Below the pieces are notes generated by a model. The model was not told the DNA's origin. It made no database searches and worked only from the letters and a program-made list of their open reading frames with translations. A program made the position numbers and the translations under genes. A stretch of DNA of 64,000 bases from Paenibacillus sp. LHD-117 (GTDB lineage: Bacteria; Bacillota; Bacilli; Paenibacillales; Paenibacillaceae): assembly GCF_030929555.1 (NCBI RefSeq), contig NZ_JAVFVT010000045.1, positions 1 to 64,000 on the forward strand, written 5' to 3'. Positions within the stretch are counted from its first letter, which is position 1, and every line of letters starts with the position of its first letter. Shown one piece after another: positions 36,334 to 45,218 of the stretch.

Positions 36334-37176
36334 ATGGCGGACCAAAGCGTATTTCAGACACTGCGTTTGAACTATTTATTTTCAGAGGAATATTCTTTTC
36401 CTATCAATTGGACATACTTTGAATCAACGATTCCGTACGCAATGATCCGGCTGATTCGCAAAGGGAGCGCCACGTTCGTCATCGACGATACGGTCTACCG
36501 CCTGCAGAAGGACGACATCATCTATATCCCGCAAGGCTGCAAGCTTCAATGTGAGGCGCATACTGACGACTTTACGTTTATTAGCATCCGGTTCACGGCG
36601 GCGTTCCCGTCCAGCGACATCGATATGTGGTCTAAGCTGGTCGGCTACGACATGAAGACACAGTGCCAAGATCCGCAAATTATCTATTATTTTAATTGCA
36701 TCATTCGGGAAAAGGACGGCTCCAAGCGAGGGAAGTTTCTGCTGCTCAGAGGCTATTTGGAGCTTATCCTAGCGTATATGATCGACTCCTCGGACGAATC
36801 CGCGCCGGAGAGGACGACGAAGCCGAGGACGGTCAATTCGGACAACAAAAACGATAATCGAGCCCAGTTTATCGTTGACTATATGATCAATCATTACGAT
36901 ACGGCCTTGAACGTAGAGGAACTCGCTAAGATGGCTAATGTCAGCTCAACGACGCTCAGAAGGCTGTTCAAGCAGCATACCGGCAAGACGCCAAGCGAGT
37001 TTCTGCTGGATTTGAAGATGACGGTCGCCGCCAAAAAAATCGTGGAGACCGACGAGCGGATATCCGACATTGCGTATATGGTCGGCATTCAGGATCCAAA
37101 TTATTTTACGCGTATATTCAAAAAAAATTTTGGAGTCACTCCCTATACTTACCGTGAGCGTGTACGAGGCTTGTAA
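36334..37176 (+). CDS. AraC-family regulator with cupin sensor domain
   Basis: This 280-residue protein has an N-terminal AraC-type cupin (about 25-110; KGSATFVIDDTVYRL, DDIIYIPQGCKLQ) and a C-terminal double helix-turn-helix (about 180-278; LNVEELAKMANVSSTTLRRLF ... ISDIAYMVGIQDPNYFTRIF). RBS is GAGGTGAACGAGG. It lies 275 bp upstream of and parallel to the sialic-acid importer and enzymes, so it is the likely local activator, sensing a sugar through the cupin. Confidence 0.88.
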   Translation: MADQSVFQTLRLNYLFSEEYSFPINWTYFESTIPYAMIRLIRKGSATFVIDDTVYRLQKDDIIYIPQGCKLQCEAHTDDFTFISIRFTAAFPSSDIDMWSKLVGYDMKTQCQDPQIIYYFNCIIREKDGSKRGKFLLLRGYLELILAYMIDSSDESAPERTTKPRTVNSDNKNDNRAQFIVDYMINHYDTALNVEELAKMANVSSTTLRRLFKQHTGKTPSEFLLDLKMTVAAKKIVETDERISDIAYMVGIQDPNYFTRIFKKNFGVTPYTYRERVRGL

Positions 37177-37260
37177 GAACTCCATCAAGTGATCGATTTG
37201 TGCTACTTATGGTTGGTTTACTATGTTCAAACTCCCACTTTTTTTCGTTATTGTTAATAT

Positions 37261-37274
37261 TGTAAGCGGTAACG
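37261..37274 (+). promoter_or_regulatory. CcpA-box (cre)-like site upstream of the nan operon
   Basis: TGTAAGCGGTAACG matches the cre consensus TGWAAGCGNTWNCA at 13 of 14 positions. It sits in the gap before the sialic-acid binding-protein gene and would give glucose repression. Confidence 0.6.
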
Positions 37275-37451
37275 AAATATGAAGAATCAAGCAATGACGC
37301 GGTAAAAGGGGTGTAGTCGAACGGTAAAAGGTGACGTCTATTTTTTTGAAGCGATTTTGTCGAATTCTGGCGACCAGCATTTTTCGGTAGTGCGAATGAT
37401 TGGAAATCTGTTTGATTTGTACGAATCCATAACAGAAAGAGGTCATGACTG

Positions 37452-38810
37452 ATGAGAAGAAAAATGACGATGATGATGTTTGCTCTCGTAATGGCATTCA
37501 GCGCAGCTTGCAGCAATGGTGCCGGCAATGGCAAGGAATCGACGAACAACGTTTCCGAAACGAATGCGGAAGCCGAGCAAGAGCTGAAGGGCGAGATCGT
37601 ATTATGGCATTCCTTTACGCAAGGTCCTCGCAATGATTTCATGAAGCAGGCTGCGGATGAATTTATGGCTGCGCATCCGAATGTTAAAATTACGATTGAA
37701 ACGTTTGCTTGGGCGGAGTTCTATACTAAGTGGACGACCGGACTGCTGTCGGGCCAAGTGCCTGACGTCAGCACGGCGCTTCCGAACCACGTCGTAGAGA
37801 TGCTGGATGCTGATGCGATCATCCCGATCGACGAGGTCATTGACAAAATCGGCAGAGAACGTTTCTATGATGCTCCGCTTAAGGAAGGCAGCTTGGACGG
37901 CAAGAGCTATTCAATCCCGCTATACTCCCATGCGCAGGTCATGTGGTACCGCAAGGATCTGTTGGAGAAGGCAGGTCTCGAGGTTCCCAAGACTTGGGCT
38001 GAATTGAAGGAAGCGGCCGTGAAGCTGAACAGTCCGCCGGACGTGTACGGTATGTCCGTACCTATGGGAATCGGCGACATGTTGTCTACGCGTTTCCTGA
38101 ACTTCTATGTCCGTTCTGCTGGCGAGACGCTCATCACGGAGGATGGGAAAGCCAATTTGACGAGTCAAGCGGCAATAGACGGCATTAAATATTGGACGGA
38201 CATGTATAAGGCTGTATCTCCGACAGGCTCCATGAACTTCAAGACGCTGGATCAATCGACGTTGTTCTATCAAGGCAAGACGGCATTTGACTTTAACAGC
38301 GGCTTCCATATCGGAGGCGTAGAGACGAACTCGCCTGCGCTTCTGGATCATATCGATGCGGCGCCGATTCCGAAGGTGAACGCTTCCGATCCCGATCAAG
38401 GCATCGAGACGTCCAACATTCCGATGGTTGTATGGAAGGAAAGCAAACATCCAGAGATTGCGAAGGCGTTCGTGGAGAGCTTGTACGAGAAAGAGAAGTA
38501 TATCAAGTTTCTGCATTCCGTACCGGCGGGCATGCTGCCTGCTCTGAAGGATATTGCGGAAGAGCCGGCGTATCTTGCCAATCCGACGATCAAGAAATTC
38601 AACAGTGCGGTGAAGGTTATCGGCGAAGCCGTAAATAAAGGGACGGCGATCGGCATGGAGAACGGTCCGAAGCTGCAATCCGGCATCATTACGAGCCAAA
38701 GCGTCATCGAGACGATGTTCCAGGATATTGTTCTGAAGAACGAAAAAGTCGAGGACGCCGCCGCACGTGCAGAAAAGCAGTTGAACGACCTCTTCCAGAT
38801 CGCTAAATAA
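37452..38810 (+). CDS. Sugar-binding lipoprotein of the sialic-acid operon
   Basis: The 452-residue family 1 solute-binding protein has lipobox SAAC (Cys about residue 20). GEIVLWHSFTQGPRNDFMKQ and the later PMVVWKESKHPEIAKAFVE are typical of the family. The start is ATG 37452 with AGAGGT upstream. Its position ahead of two permeases and the NanOx-like, YhcH, NanK, NanA and NanE genes points to sialic acid or its 2,7-anhydro form as ligand; this is inferred from context, not from binding residues. Confidence 0.85.
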   Translation: MRRKMTMMMFALVMAFSAACSNGAGNGKESTNNVSETNAEAEQELKGEIVLWHSFTQGPRNDFMKQAADEFMAAHPNVKITIETFAWAEFYTKWTTGLLSGQVPDVSTALPNHVVEMLDADAIIPIDEVIDKIGRERFYDAPLKEGSLDGKSYSIPLYSHAQVMWYRKDLLEKAGLEVPKTWAELKEAAVKLNSPPDVYGMSVPMGIGDMLSTRFLNFYVRSAGETLITEDGKANLTSQAAIDGIKYWTDMYKAVSPTGSMNFKTLDQSTLFYQGKTAFDFNSGFHIGGVETNSPALLDHIDAAPIPKVNASDPDQGIETSNIPMVVWKESKHPEIAKAFVESLYEKEKYIKFLHSVPAGMLPALKDIAEEPAYLANPTIKKFNSAVKVIGEAVNKGTAIGMENGPKLQSGIITSQSVIETMFQDIVLKNEKVEDAAARAEKQLNDLFQIAK

Positions 38811-38829
38811 CGGATAAACATAACGGAAT

Positions 38830-38854
38830 AACGGGGGATGAGACATCCTCCGTT
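38830..38854 (+). terminator. Intra-operon hairpin after the binding-protein gene
   Basis: AACGGGGGATG pairs with CATCCTCCGTT (one G-T pair) around an AGA loop. As with the hairpin at 13294, it probably favours accumulation of binding-protein mRNA. Confidence 0.7.
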
Positions 38855-38886
38855 TCCTCTCAATACCGAAGAAAGGGGAGAGAGCG

Positions 38887-39786
38887 GTGAAAGGAACCAG
38901 CTTGAAGCAAAAGAACATAAACGTGACGGGTCTGATGTTTATCCTGCCGGCGGTTCTCATCGTCGTGCTGCTGCTGATTTTTCCGATATTATCCAGCATC
39001 TATTTCAGCTTTACTTCGAAGCACTTGCTTAGAGCGACCTACGACTGGGTATGGCTTGATAACTTCAAGTTTGTATTGACCAACGCAGATTTTTATTTGG
39101 CCTTTACCAATTCTATCAAGTGGACAGTACTATCCATCGTTGGTCAACTGCTTATGGGCTTCGCCCTTGCGCTGGCGCTGAACAAAATCCCGAAATATTC
39201 TGGAGTGTTCCGCACGCTTCTCATTATTCCTTGGGCATTCCCGGCGATCGTCATCGCATTCTCGTGGAAATGGATATTTAACGATGTATATGGCTTTGTA
39301 CCGAATATGCTGACGAGGCTCGGCATAACCGATCACAACCTGAACTTCTTCGCCGATCCGAACTTCGTATTCGTAGCGGTTGTATTCATCAACATTTGGT
39401 TCGGCACGCCCTTGTTTATGGTGAACATCCTGTCCGCGCTGAAGACAATTCCGATGGAGCAATACGAAGCGGCCGTCATGGACGGAGCTACTGCATGGCA
39501 ATCGTTCTGGTCCATTACGATCAGGCATATTCGGGGGGTTATCGGCTTACTGATCGTATTGCGTACGATCTGGATTTTCAATAACTTTGACTTGCTCTAT
39601 CTGTTAACGGGCGGAGGCCCATCGAATTTGACTACAACGCTCCCGATCTTCGCTTACAAGGCGGGATGGGGGATGAAGCAACTCGGAGTCGCCTCGGCGA
39701 TTACGGTTATCCTGCTCCTGTTTCTGCTAATGATCTGCATGCTGTTATTCAGGCTTCTAAATAAATGGGAAAGGGAGGATCACTAG
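38887..39786 (+). CDS. ABC transporter permease of the sialic-acid operon (MalF type)
   Basis: The 299-residue membrane protein has six helices and EAA loop EAAVMDGATAWQSFW near residue 195. The start is GTG 38887, with GGGGAG about six bases upstream. The next permease starts directly after its stop codon, which indicates coupled translation. Confidence 0.9.
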   Translation: MKGTSLKQKNINVTGLMFILPAVLIVVLLLIFPILSSIYFSFTSKHLLRATYDWVWLDNFKFVLTNADFYLAFTNSIKWTVLSIVGQLLMGFALALALNKIPKYSGVFRTLLIIPWAFPAIVIAFSWKWIFNDVYGFVPNMLTRLGITDHNLNFFADPNFVFVAVVFINIWFGTPLFMVNILSALKTIPMEQYEAAVMDGATAWQSFWSITIRHIRGVIGLLIVLRTIWIFNNFDLLYLLTGGGPSNLTTTLPIFAYKAGWGMKQLGVASAITVILLLFLLMICMLLFRLLNKWEREDH

Positions 39787-40623
39787 ATGAGAACGGTAGG
39801 TAGTAGCAGAATCGGCATAAGCTTGTTGTATGTCTTTCTTGCCCTGGCATCCATTGTCGCGGTCTTTCCCCTCCTGTGGATTATTCTCTCATCGTTCAAA
39901 ACGCCGGGTGAGATGGCCAGCAATCCACTCGCTTTCTTCCCGGAGACGTGGACTTTCGAATATTACAAGAGGGTAATGACGAACCTGAACTTCGGCATCA
40001 ATATTAGAAACAGCGTGATTGTCTCTCTGCTGGCGACAGCCATCACGATTGTCATTTCGTCTCTCGCTGCATACGGTATCGTACGTTTCTTCCCGCGCGC
40101 GGGGAAAAAAATGACGAAGCTACTCATTACGACGTACATGTTCCCTCCGATCTTGCTCGCTGTTCCTTATTCCATCATTCTTATTAAAGTCGGACTGGTA
40201 AACAGCTTTACGGGACTCGTTATTACGTACTTGTCCTTCTCGATTCCTTACGCAGTATGGATGCTCATCGGTTTTTTTCAAACTGTTCCGCTGGAAATCG
40301 AGGAAGCGGCCAAAGTGGACGGAGCGGGCAAGATGCGCGTGTTCCTGCAGGTTGTGCTGCCAGTCGTGTCGCCGGGCATTGTGGCAACGGCCATCTATAC
40401 GTTCATTAATACATGGAACGAGTTCCTATTCGCTTTGCTGCTTATTAACACTTCCGCCAAAATGCCGATATCCGTTGCCCTCTATTCATTGACGGGCTCC
40501 GAAATATTGGATTGGGGCGAAATGATGGCAGCATCGGTCATTGTCATCTTGCCTTCCGTCGTTTTCTTTATGATCATCCAGAAGAAGATTGCGGGCGGTC
40601 TGGCTGACGGATCTGTGAAATAA
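39787..40623 (+). CDS. ABC transporter permease of the sialic-acid operon (MalG type)
   Basis: This 278-residue MalG-type permease has EAA loop EAAKVDGAGKMRVFL near residue 175 and six membrane segments. GGGAGG lies just before its ATG, inside the end of the preceding gene. It forms the channel with the preceding permease; no ATPase is linked. Confidence 0.9.
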   Translation: MRTVGSSRIGISLLYVFLALASIVAVFPLLWIILSSFKTPGEMASNPLAFFPETWTFEYYKRVMTNLNFGINIRNSVIVSLLATAITIVISSLAAYGIVRFFPRAGKKMTKLLITTYMFPPILLAVPYSIILIKVGLVNSFTGLVITYLSFSIPYAVWMLIGFFQTVPLEIEEAAKVDGAGKMRVFLQVVLPVVSPGIVATAIYTFINTWNEFLFALLLINTSAKMPISVALYSLTGSEILDWGEMMAASVIVILPSVVFFMIIQKKIAGGLADGSVK

Positions 40624-40672
40624 ATTCAACACTCATAAATAGAGCGTGCATCATGGAGAGGAGAAGTTTGAC

Positions 40673-41797
40673 GTGAAAACAATTAAATACGGTATCGTAG
40701 GCACAGGATATTTCGGAGCGGGACTGGGCAGGCTGCTGCATGCCCAAGAAGGGGCAGAGGTTGTGGCGGTATACGATCCGGCTCATGCGGGTCCTATCGC
40801 TGAGGAGCTGGGCTGCGACATGGAGGCAAGTGTTGAATCGTTATGCCAAAGAGCGGACATCGACGCCGTCATCGTGGCATCTCCGAACGGTTACCACAAG
40901 CATCCGGTACTCTGTGCGGCGGAGCATGGCAAGCATGTGTTTTGCGAGAAGCCGATTGCATTAAATTATGACGATTGTAACGAAATGATCGCGAGAACGA
41001 AGGAGAAAGGGCTTATCTTCATGGCCGGCCACGTCATGAACTTTATGGATGGCGTCCGTACAGCCAAGAAGCTGATCAACGATGGTCGGATCGGCGAGCT
41101 ATTGTACTGCCACGCGGAGAGAAACGGTTGGGAAGAGCCCCAGCAAGAGGTAAGCTGGAAGAAGCTGCGCCATATCTCAGGCGGGCATCTGTATCATCAC
41201 ATCCATGAGCTCGATTTCATCCAGTTTCTGATGGGACCAGCGGAGCGCGTCAGCATGATGGGCGGCAACGTAGCCCACCAAGGCGAGCAATTCGGCGATG
41301 AAGACGATATGCTGTTCATTTCACTTGAGTTCGCGAACAACCGCTTCGCAACACTGCAATACGGATCAGCCTTCCGCTGGAGCGAGCATTACGTGAAAAT
41401 CCAAGGCACCAAAGGCGCCATTCTGATCGACATGCAGGATGTTAAAGTGGTGTTGAAGATGCCGGGAGGTGAAGAACGGTTCCTGCTGCATGAGAGCAAA
41501 GAGGTGGACGAGGACCGTACCCGCATTTATAAAGGGCTGGAGATGGACGGAGCAATCATGTACGGCAAACCTAGCGCGACGCCGCCGAAGTGGCTGCATG
41601 GCATTATGAAGAAGGAGATGACTTACTTCCACGGCATTATGCAAGGTGTTGAAGCAGAGGATGAATTTAAGCCGCTGCTGGATGGCACGGCTGCCAGAGC
41701 GGCCATCGCGACAGCGGACGCCCTCACGAAGTCGCTGCAGGAAGACAGGAAGGTCAGCGTGAAAGAGATTATGGAAAAGGATATTGTGGCGAAATGA
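40673..41797 (+). CDS. nanOx: Gfo/Idh/MocA oxidoreductase, YjhC/NanOx-like
   Basis: This 374-residue NAD-dependent protein has the Rossmann motif YGIVGTGYFGAGL and the EKP motif (FCEKPIAL). The core segments GHVMNFMDGV, RNGWEEPQQEVSWKKL, GGHLYHHIHELD and GDEDDMLFISLEF agree closely with Escherichia coli YjhC (NanX) as I recall it. YjhC and Ruminococcus gnavus NanOx convert 2,7-anhydro-N-acetylneuraminate to N-acetylneuraminate with catalytic NAD. The start is GTG 40673, with AGGAG nine bases upstream; a GTG at 40646 lies upstream of that RBS. It overlaps yhcH by 4 bp. Its place in a nan operon strongly supports the role. Confidence 0.85.
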   Translation: MKTIKYGIVGTGYFGAGLGRLLHAQEGAEVVAVYDPAHAGPIAEELGCDMEASVESLCQRADIDAVIVASPNGYHKHPVLCAAEHGKHVFCEKPIALNYDDCNEMIARTKEKGLIFMAGHVMNFMDGVRTAKKLINDGRIGELLYCHAERNGWEEPQQEVSWKKLRHISGGHLYHHIHELDFIQFLMGPAERVSMMGGNVAHQGEQFGDEDDMLFISLEFANNRFATLQYGSAFRWSEHYVKIQGTKGAILIDMQDVKVVLKMPGGEERFLLHESKEVDEDRTRIYKGLEMDGAIMYGKPSATPPKWLHGIMKKEMTYFHGIMQGVEAEDEFKPLLDGTAARAAIATADALTKSLQEDRKVSVKEIMEKDIVAK

Positions 41798-42231
41798 TCT
41801 ACGATAAAATCGAGAACGCAGGGCTGTATATCTTCCAACATGCAGGATTGGCAAGGGCTCTGGAAGACTTGAGATTCAATCTGATTGGGCAATCGGATTC
41901 GAACGCCTTTAGCAAAAACATCGCGCAGTTCGTTACGTCTCCAAAGGAGCAGAAGCAATACGAGGCGCACAAAAAATATATCGATATCCACGTCGTGCTG
42001 GAAGGCAAAGAGTATATCGAGGTCAGCCATATCGACTCACTTACAAATGTAACGGCGTATGACGAGACAAGAGATATTTGGTTCGGCGATGTACAAACGG
42101 CTTCCAAGCTGAAGGGAATGCTCGAGCCCGGATACTTCCTGGTCTGCTTTCCGGAAGATGCGCATCTGGTAGGCGCGCATGAACAGCATGCAGAGGATGT
42201 AAAGAAGATCATCTACAAAATCGCTGTGTAA
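41794..42231 (+). CDS. yhcH: YhcH/YjgK/YiaL (NanQ-type) sugar anomerase
   Basis: The 145-residue protein of the DUF386 cupin-like family has HKKYIDIHVVLEG and GYFLVCFPEDAHL with the metal-binding His and Glu residues. Members in nan operons speed interconversion of sialic-acid anomers. The ATGA overlap with the oxidoreductase gene shows coupled translation. It is similar in length to the E. coli protein (~154). Confidence 0.88.
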   Translation: MIYDKIENAGLYIFQHAGLARALEDLRFNLIGQSDSNAFSKNIAQFVTSPKEQKQYEAHKKYIDIHVVLEGKEYIEVSHIDSLTNVTAYDETRDIWFGDVQTASKLKGMLEPGYFLVCFPEDAHLVGAHEQHAEDVKKIIYKIAV

Positions 42232-42286
42232 CGATGAATCATATATTCAGAATTTTCTTGAAATAAAGGAGAGGCCGTGACGGGAA

Positions 42287-43168
42287 ATGCAGCGATATAT
42301 TGCGCTTGATATCGGAGGTACGGAGATAAAGTATGCCATCATAGACAATAACGCAACCCTAATCGTTCACGACCGGATGGAGACGCCTCAGGGAGATGCC
42401 CGACTCCGGATAACGGGACAGGCGGCCGGTATAATCGGACACTTGCTCCAGCATTACAAAGGCGTGCAAGGCGTTGGAATCAGCACCGCCGGGGTTGTTA
42501 ATCCGGAGAGCGGGGAAATTGTGTTCGCGGGCGGAACGATACCGGATTATAAGGGCGCTAATCTCAAGGCGATGGTGGAGGAGCAGTTCGGTTTGGCAGC
42601 ACATGTGGCCAACGACGTGAATGCGGCCGCTTGCGGAGAGAAGTGGATGGGGGCTGCCAAAGGATATGACAGCTTCTTCTGCATAACGCTTGGTACCGGC
42701 ATAGGCGGAGCGATGTATTGCAAAGGCAGCCTCGTCATCGGCGAGCATTACCGGGCAGGCGAGCTGGGGCACTCTCTGTACGACAAGCTAACGGGAACAA
42801 CGTACGAGCAGCGCGCCTCCATGTCCGCCTTGATGCGTCGAGCAAAGATCGAGCTTCGCGGTTTCTCTGGCTGCGGACATGAGCTATTCCAGGAGGCGAG
42901 GGGCGGCAATGCGGCTTATGACGCCTTGATCGAGAGCTGGGCGGAGGAGATCGCGAAGGGTCTTGCTCAAGTAGCGCTTATCGCCGATCCGGCCATGATC
43001 GTGATCGGCGGCGGAGTATCGGAGCAAGGCGATTATTTGCTCAGCAAAATTCGGCGGCATACCCATGACTATATGCCGGAGGGACTACCCGAGACGCCGC
43101 TCCGTATGGCCGAGCTGGGCAATCGTGCAGCTTTGTTCGGGGCCGTATATCCTTATTTCATATTATAA
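42287..43168 (+). CDS. nanK: ROK-family kinase, probable N-acetylmannosamine kinase
   Basis: The product is 293 residues long, with ATP site DIGGTEIKYAIID, the catalytic Asp in VANDVNAAACGEKW and GTGIGGAMYC. The usual ROK zinc motif CxCGxxGCxE after GELGH is missing; the segment reads TGTTYEQRASMSALMRRA, as in other Gram-positive zinc-free ROK kinases. It would phosphorylate ManNAc released by NanA. GGAGAGG precedes the ATG. The assignment as NanK rests on the flanking nanA and nanE. Confidence 0.82.
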   Translation: MQRYIALDIGGTEIKYAIIDNNATLIVHDRMETPQGDARLRITGQAAGIIGHLLQHYKGVQGVGISTAGVVNPESGEIVFAGGTIPDYKGANLKAMVEEQFGLAAHVANDVNAAACGEKWMGAAKGYDSFFCITLGTGIGGAMYCKGSLVIGEHYRAGELGHSLYDKLTGTTYEQRASMSALMRRAKIELRGFSGCGHELFQEARGGNAAYDALIESWAEEIAKGLAQVALIADPAMIVIGGGVSEQGDYLLSKIRRHTHDYMPEGLPETPLRMAELGNRAALFGAVYPYFIL

Positions 43169-43185
43169 CGGGGGAGTTGGGCAAG

Positions 43186-44094
43186 ATGACGGCAGTAGCT
43201 GATTTTGAAGGGATTTACGTCGCCATGTATTCGGCTTACGACGATGCGGGCGAGGTTGATCGCGAACGAGTCAAGAAGCTGGCGCGTTATTACGCGGGCA
43301 AGGGAATCAAAGGGTTGTACGTCGGGGGAAGCTCGGGAGAAGGAATCCTGCAGTCGGCGGAGGAGCGCAAGCATACGCTTGAAGCCGTTATGGAGGAAGT
43401 AAAGGGCGAGCTGACGGTTATCGTGCATGTCGGTGCGAATTCTACCCGCGAAAGCGTGGAATTATCGAAGCATGCCGAGCGGTGGGGCGCGAACGCCATA
43501 TCGGCGGTGCCCGCGATTTATTACCGGCTGCCGGAGGCGGCGGTGGAGCATCATTGGCAGCAGATGATCGATAGTACAGAGCTACCGTTCATCATATATA
43601 ACATCCCGCAGACGACGGGGTTCCATCTCAGCGCGAGCCTATGCCGCAAGCTGGCGAAGCAGGACAAAGTCATCGGAGTCAAGATGTCCGGCGAAAGCAC
43701 ATTCGAGCTGCAGCAGTTCAAGGAAGCGGGAGGCGAGGATTTCCTCGTGTTCAACGGTCCGGACGAGCAGTTTCTGGCAGGACGCATTATGGGTGCCGAC
43801 GGCGGTATCGGCGGAACGTACGGCGTTATGCCGGAGCTGTTCTGCGCCTTGAACGAGCTTTATGAGAAGGAGAAGCTGGTAGAGGCGCAGTTGCTGCAAG
43901 TCACCATCAACGGCTTCATCAAGAGGCTGCTGGGTTATCCGTCTCTCTATGGCGCATGCAAATTTATCTTAAGTTTACGTGGAATCGAGACGGGCAAGCC
44001 GCGGTTGCCGCTTCTGCCTGTTCGGCCGGAGCATCGTGAGTCGCTTGCTGCGCTGAATGCCGAAATCGAGGCATCCATCGCAAGCTGCAGATAA
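43186..44094 (+). CDS. nanA: N-acetylneuraminate lyase
   Basis: This DHDPS/NAL-family aldolase of 302 residues has the Schiff-base Lys at K166 (GVKMSGES) and the catalytic Tyr at Y138 (FIIYNIPQTTG), almost the E. coli numbering (K165, Y137). The substrate-carboxylate loop is GGSSGEG. It splits N-acetylneuraminate into pyruvate and ManNAc in the cytoplasm. I chose ATG 43186 because a TTG at 43177 directly abuts the GGGGAG site. Confidence 0.92.
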   Translation: MTAVADFEGIYVAMYSAYDDAGEVDRERVKKLARYYAGKGIKGLYVGGSSGEGILQSAEERKHTLEAVMEEVKGELTVIVHVGANSTRESVELSKHAERWGANAISAVPAIYYRLPEAAVEHHWQQMIDSTELPFIIYNIPQTTGFHLSASLCRKLAKQDKVIGVKMSGESTFELQQFKEAGGEDFLVFNGPDEQFLAGRIMGADGGIGGTYGVMPELFCALNELYEKEKLVEAQLLQVTINGFIKRLLGYPSLYGACKFILSLRGIETGKPRLPLLPVRPEHRESLAALNAEIEASIASCR

Positions 44095-44126
44095 GGCGAA
44101 TCTCAGAGGAAGGGAGCCGAAAGACG

Positions 44127-44810
44127 ATGTTGGAACAGATTAAAGGCGGCCTCGTCGTATCGTGCCAGGCGCTTCCGCATGAGCCGCTCCACAGCCCGTA
44201 CATTATGGGCAAGCTGGCGCTCGCGGCGGCGCAAGGCGGGGCGCTCGGCATAAGAGCCAATACGAAAGCGGATATCGCCGCGATCAAGCAAGAAGTATCG
44301 CTTCCGGTCATCGGGATCGTCAAGCGGGATTACCCTGGCAGCGATGTATTTATCACCGCGACGGTTAAGGAGCTCGACGAGCTGCTGGAGAGCGGCTGCG
44401 AAATGATCGCGATGGACGCTACGGGACGCAGGAGACCGGATGACTTGAAGCTGAGTCAACTGGTCGCATATTGCCGGAAAATGAATCCTTATCTACAGCT
44501 CATGGCGGACATCTCGACAGTCGAAGAGGCTATGGACGCGGAGCGGATGGGCTTCGATTGCGTATCGACGACGCTGTATGGCTACACGTCATATACTTCG
44601 GGCGGAAAGCTATATAACGAGGATTTTGCTTTTCTGAAGTCGGTGGCGGACGCGGTCCGGATTCCTGTCATTGCGGAAGGAAACGTATTAACGCCGGAGA
44701 TGTACAGGCGCTGCTTGGCAGTAGGCGCCGCATCCGTTGTAGTCGGCGGGGCCATCACCCGACCGCTCGAAATTACGAGACGGTTCGTCTATGCCCGGGA
44801 ACAGGTTTAA
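44127..44810 (+). CDS. nanE: N-acetylmannosamine-6-phosphate 2-epimerase
   Basis: The 227-residue TIM barrel has QGGALGIRANTKADIAAIK, GIVKRDYPGSDVFIT, the conserved MDATGRRRPD and a phosphate-binding end AEGNVLTPEM ... GASSV-like segment ending VVVGGAITRP. It converts ManNAc-6-P to GlcNAc-6-P. It is the last gene of the operon; the following NagA and NagB steps are not encoded here and must come from elsewhere. Confidence 0.93.
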   Translation: MLEQIKGGLVVSCQALPHEPLHSPYIMGKLALAAAQGGALGIRANTKADIAAIKQEVSLPVIGIVKRDYPGSDVFITATVKELDELLESGCEMIAMDATGRRRPDDLKLSQLVAYCRKMNPYLQLMADISTVEEAMDAERMGFDCVSTTLYGYTSYTSGGKLYNEDFAFLKSVADAVRIPVIAEGNVLTPEMYRRCLAVGAASVVVGGAITRPLEITRRFVYAREQV

Positions 44811-44911
44811 TAGAACATGCGGTGGACTGGACTAAGGTCCTGTTCGAATCAATCATTGCAGTCCGATAACGAAAATCGACGCAGTCGAATGACTAGGCTT
44901 TATAAAACTAA

Positions 44912-44942
44912 AACCGATCCGTGAGGGTCGGTTCTTCTTTTG
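44912..44942 (+). terminator. Terminator of the sialic-acid operon
   Basis: AACCGATCC (44912-44920) and GGGTCGGTT (44925-44933) with GTGA loop are followed by CTTCTTTT. The rest of 44811-45050 shows no gene. Confidence 0.85.
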
Positions 44943-45053
44943 GGTACGCCTAGCATGGGCGTCAACTATCAAATATAAGTCCGACTCTTATTTCGTATAT
45001 GCCGAGATTCTCACATCAAAAGATCACGGATATTCTTGTAGAATCGACATGAA

Positions 45054-45113
45054 TTACAGAAAACCGATATTAACATAGGTTTAAAGTTAATGGGGCGGCT
45101 GTTACCTTATAGG
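45054..45113 (+). promoter_or_regulatory. Activator box and promoter upstream of the GH123-like gene (copy A)
   Basis: TTACAGAAAACCGATATT at 45054-45071 is identical to the sequence at 50407. It is followed at the same spacing by a weak -35 (TTTAAA, 45080), a 17-bp spacer with CTGTTA, and a -10 region TACCTT/TATAGG. The box lies just upstream of the -35, where AraC-type response regulators bind. Confidence 0.6.
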
Positions 45114-45218
45114 TATACATTAGATTTCATGTTTAGGCATTTTGAGAGCATACCAAGGGAAGTAGCTTAATCAGCCTCGGTGAATACCGGGAATTCATTT
45201 AACATTGTAGGAGGCAAT

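Noticed and set aside
45180..45218. Upstream GTG at 45180 as start of the GH123-like gene
   Set aside because: The ATG at 45219 has GTAGGAGG at correct spacing, while the 13 extra codons are not family-like.
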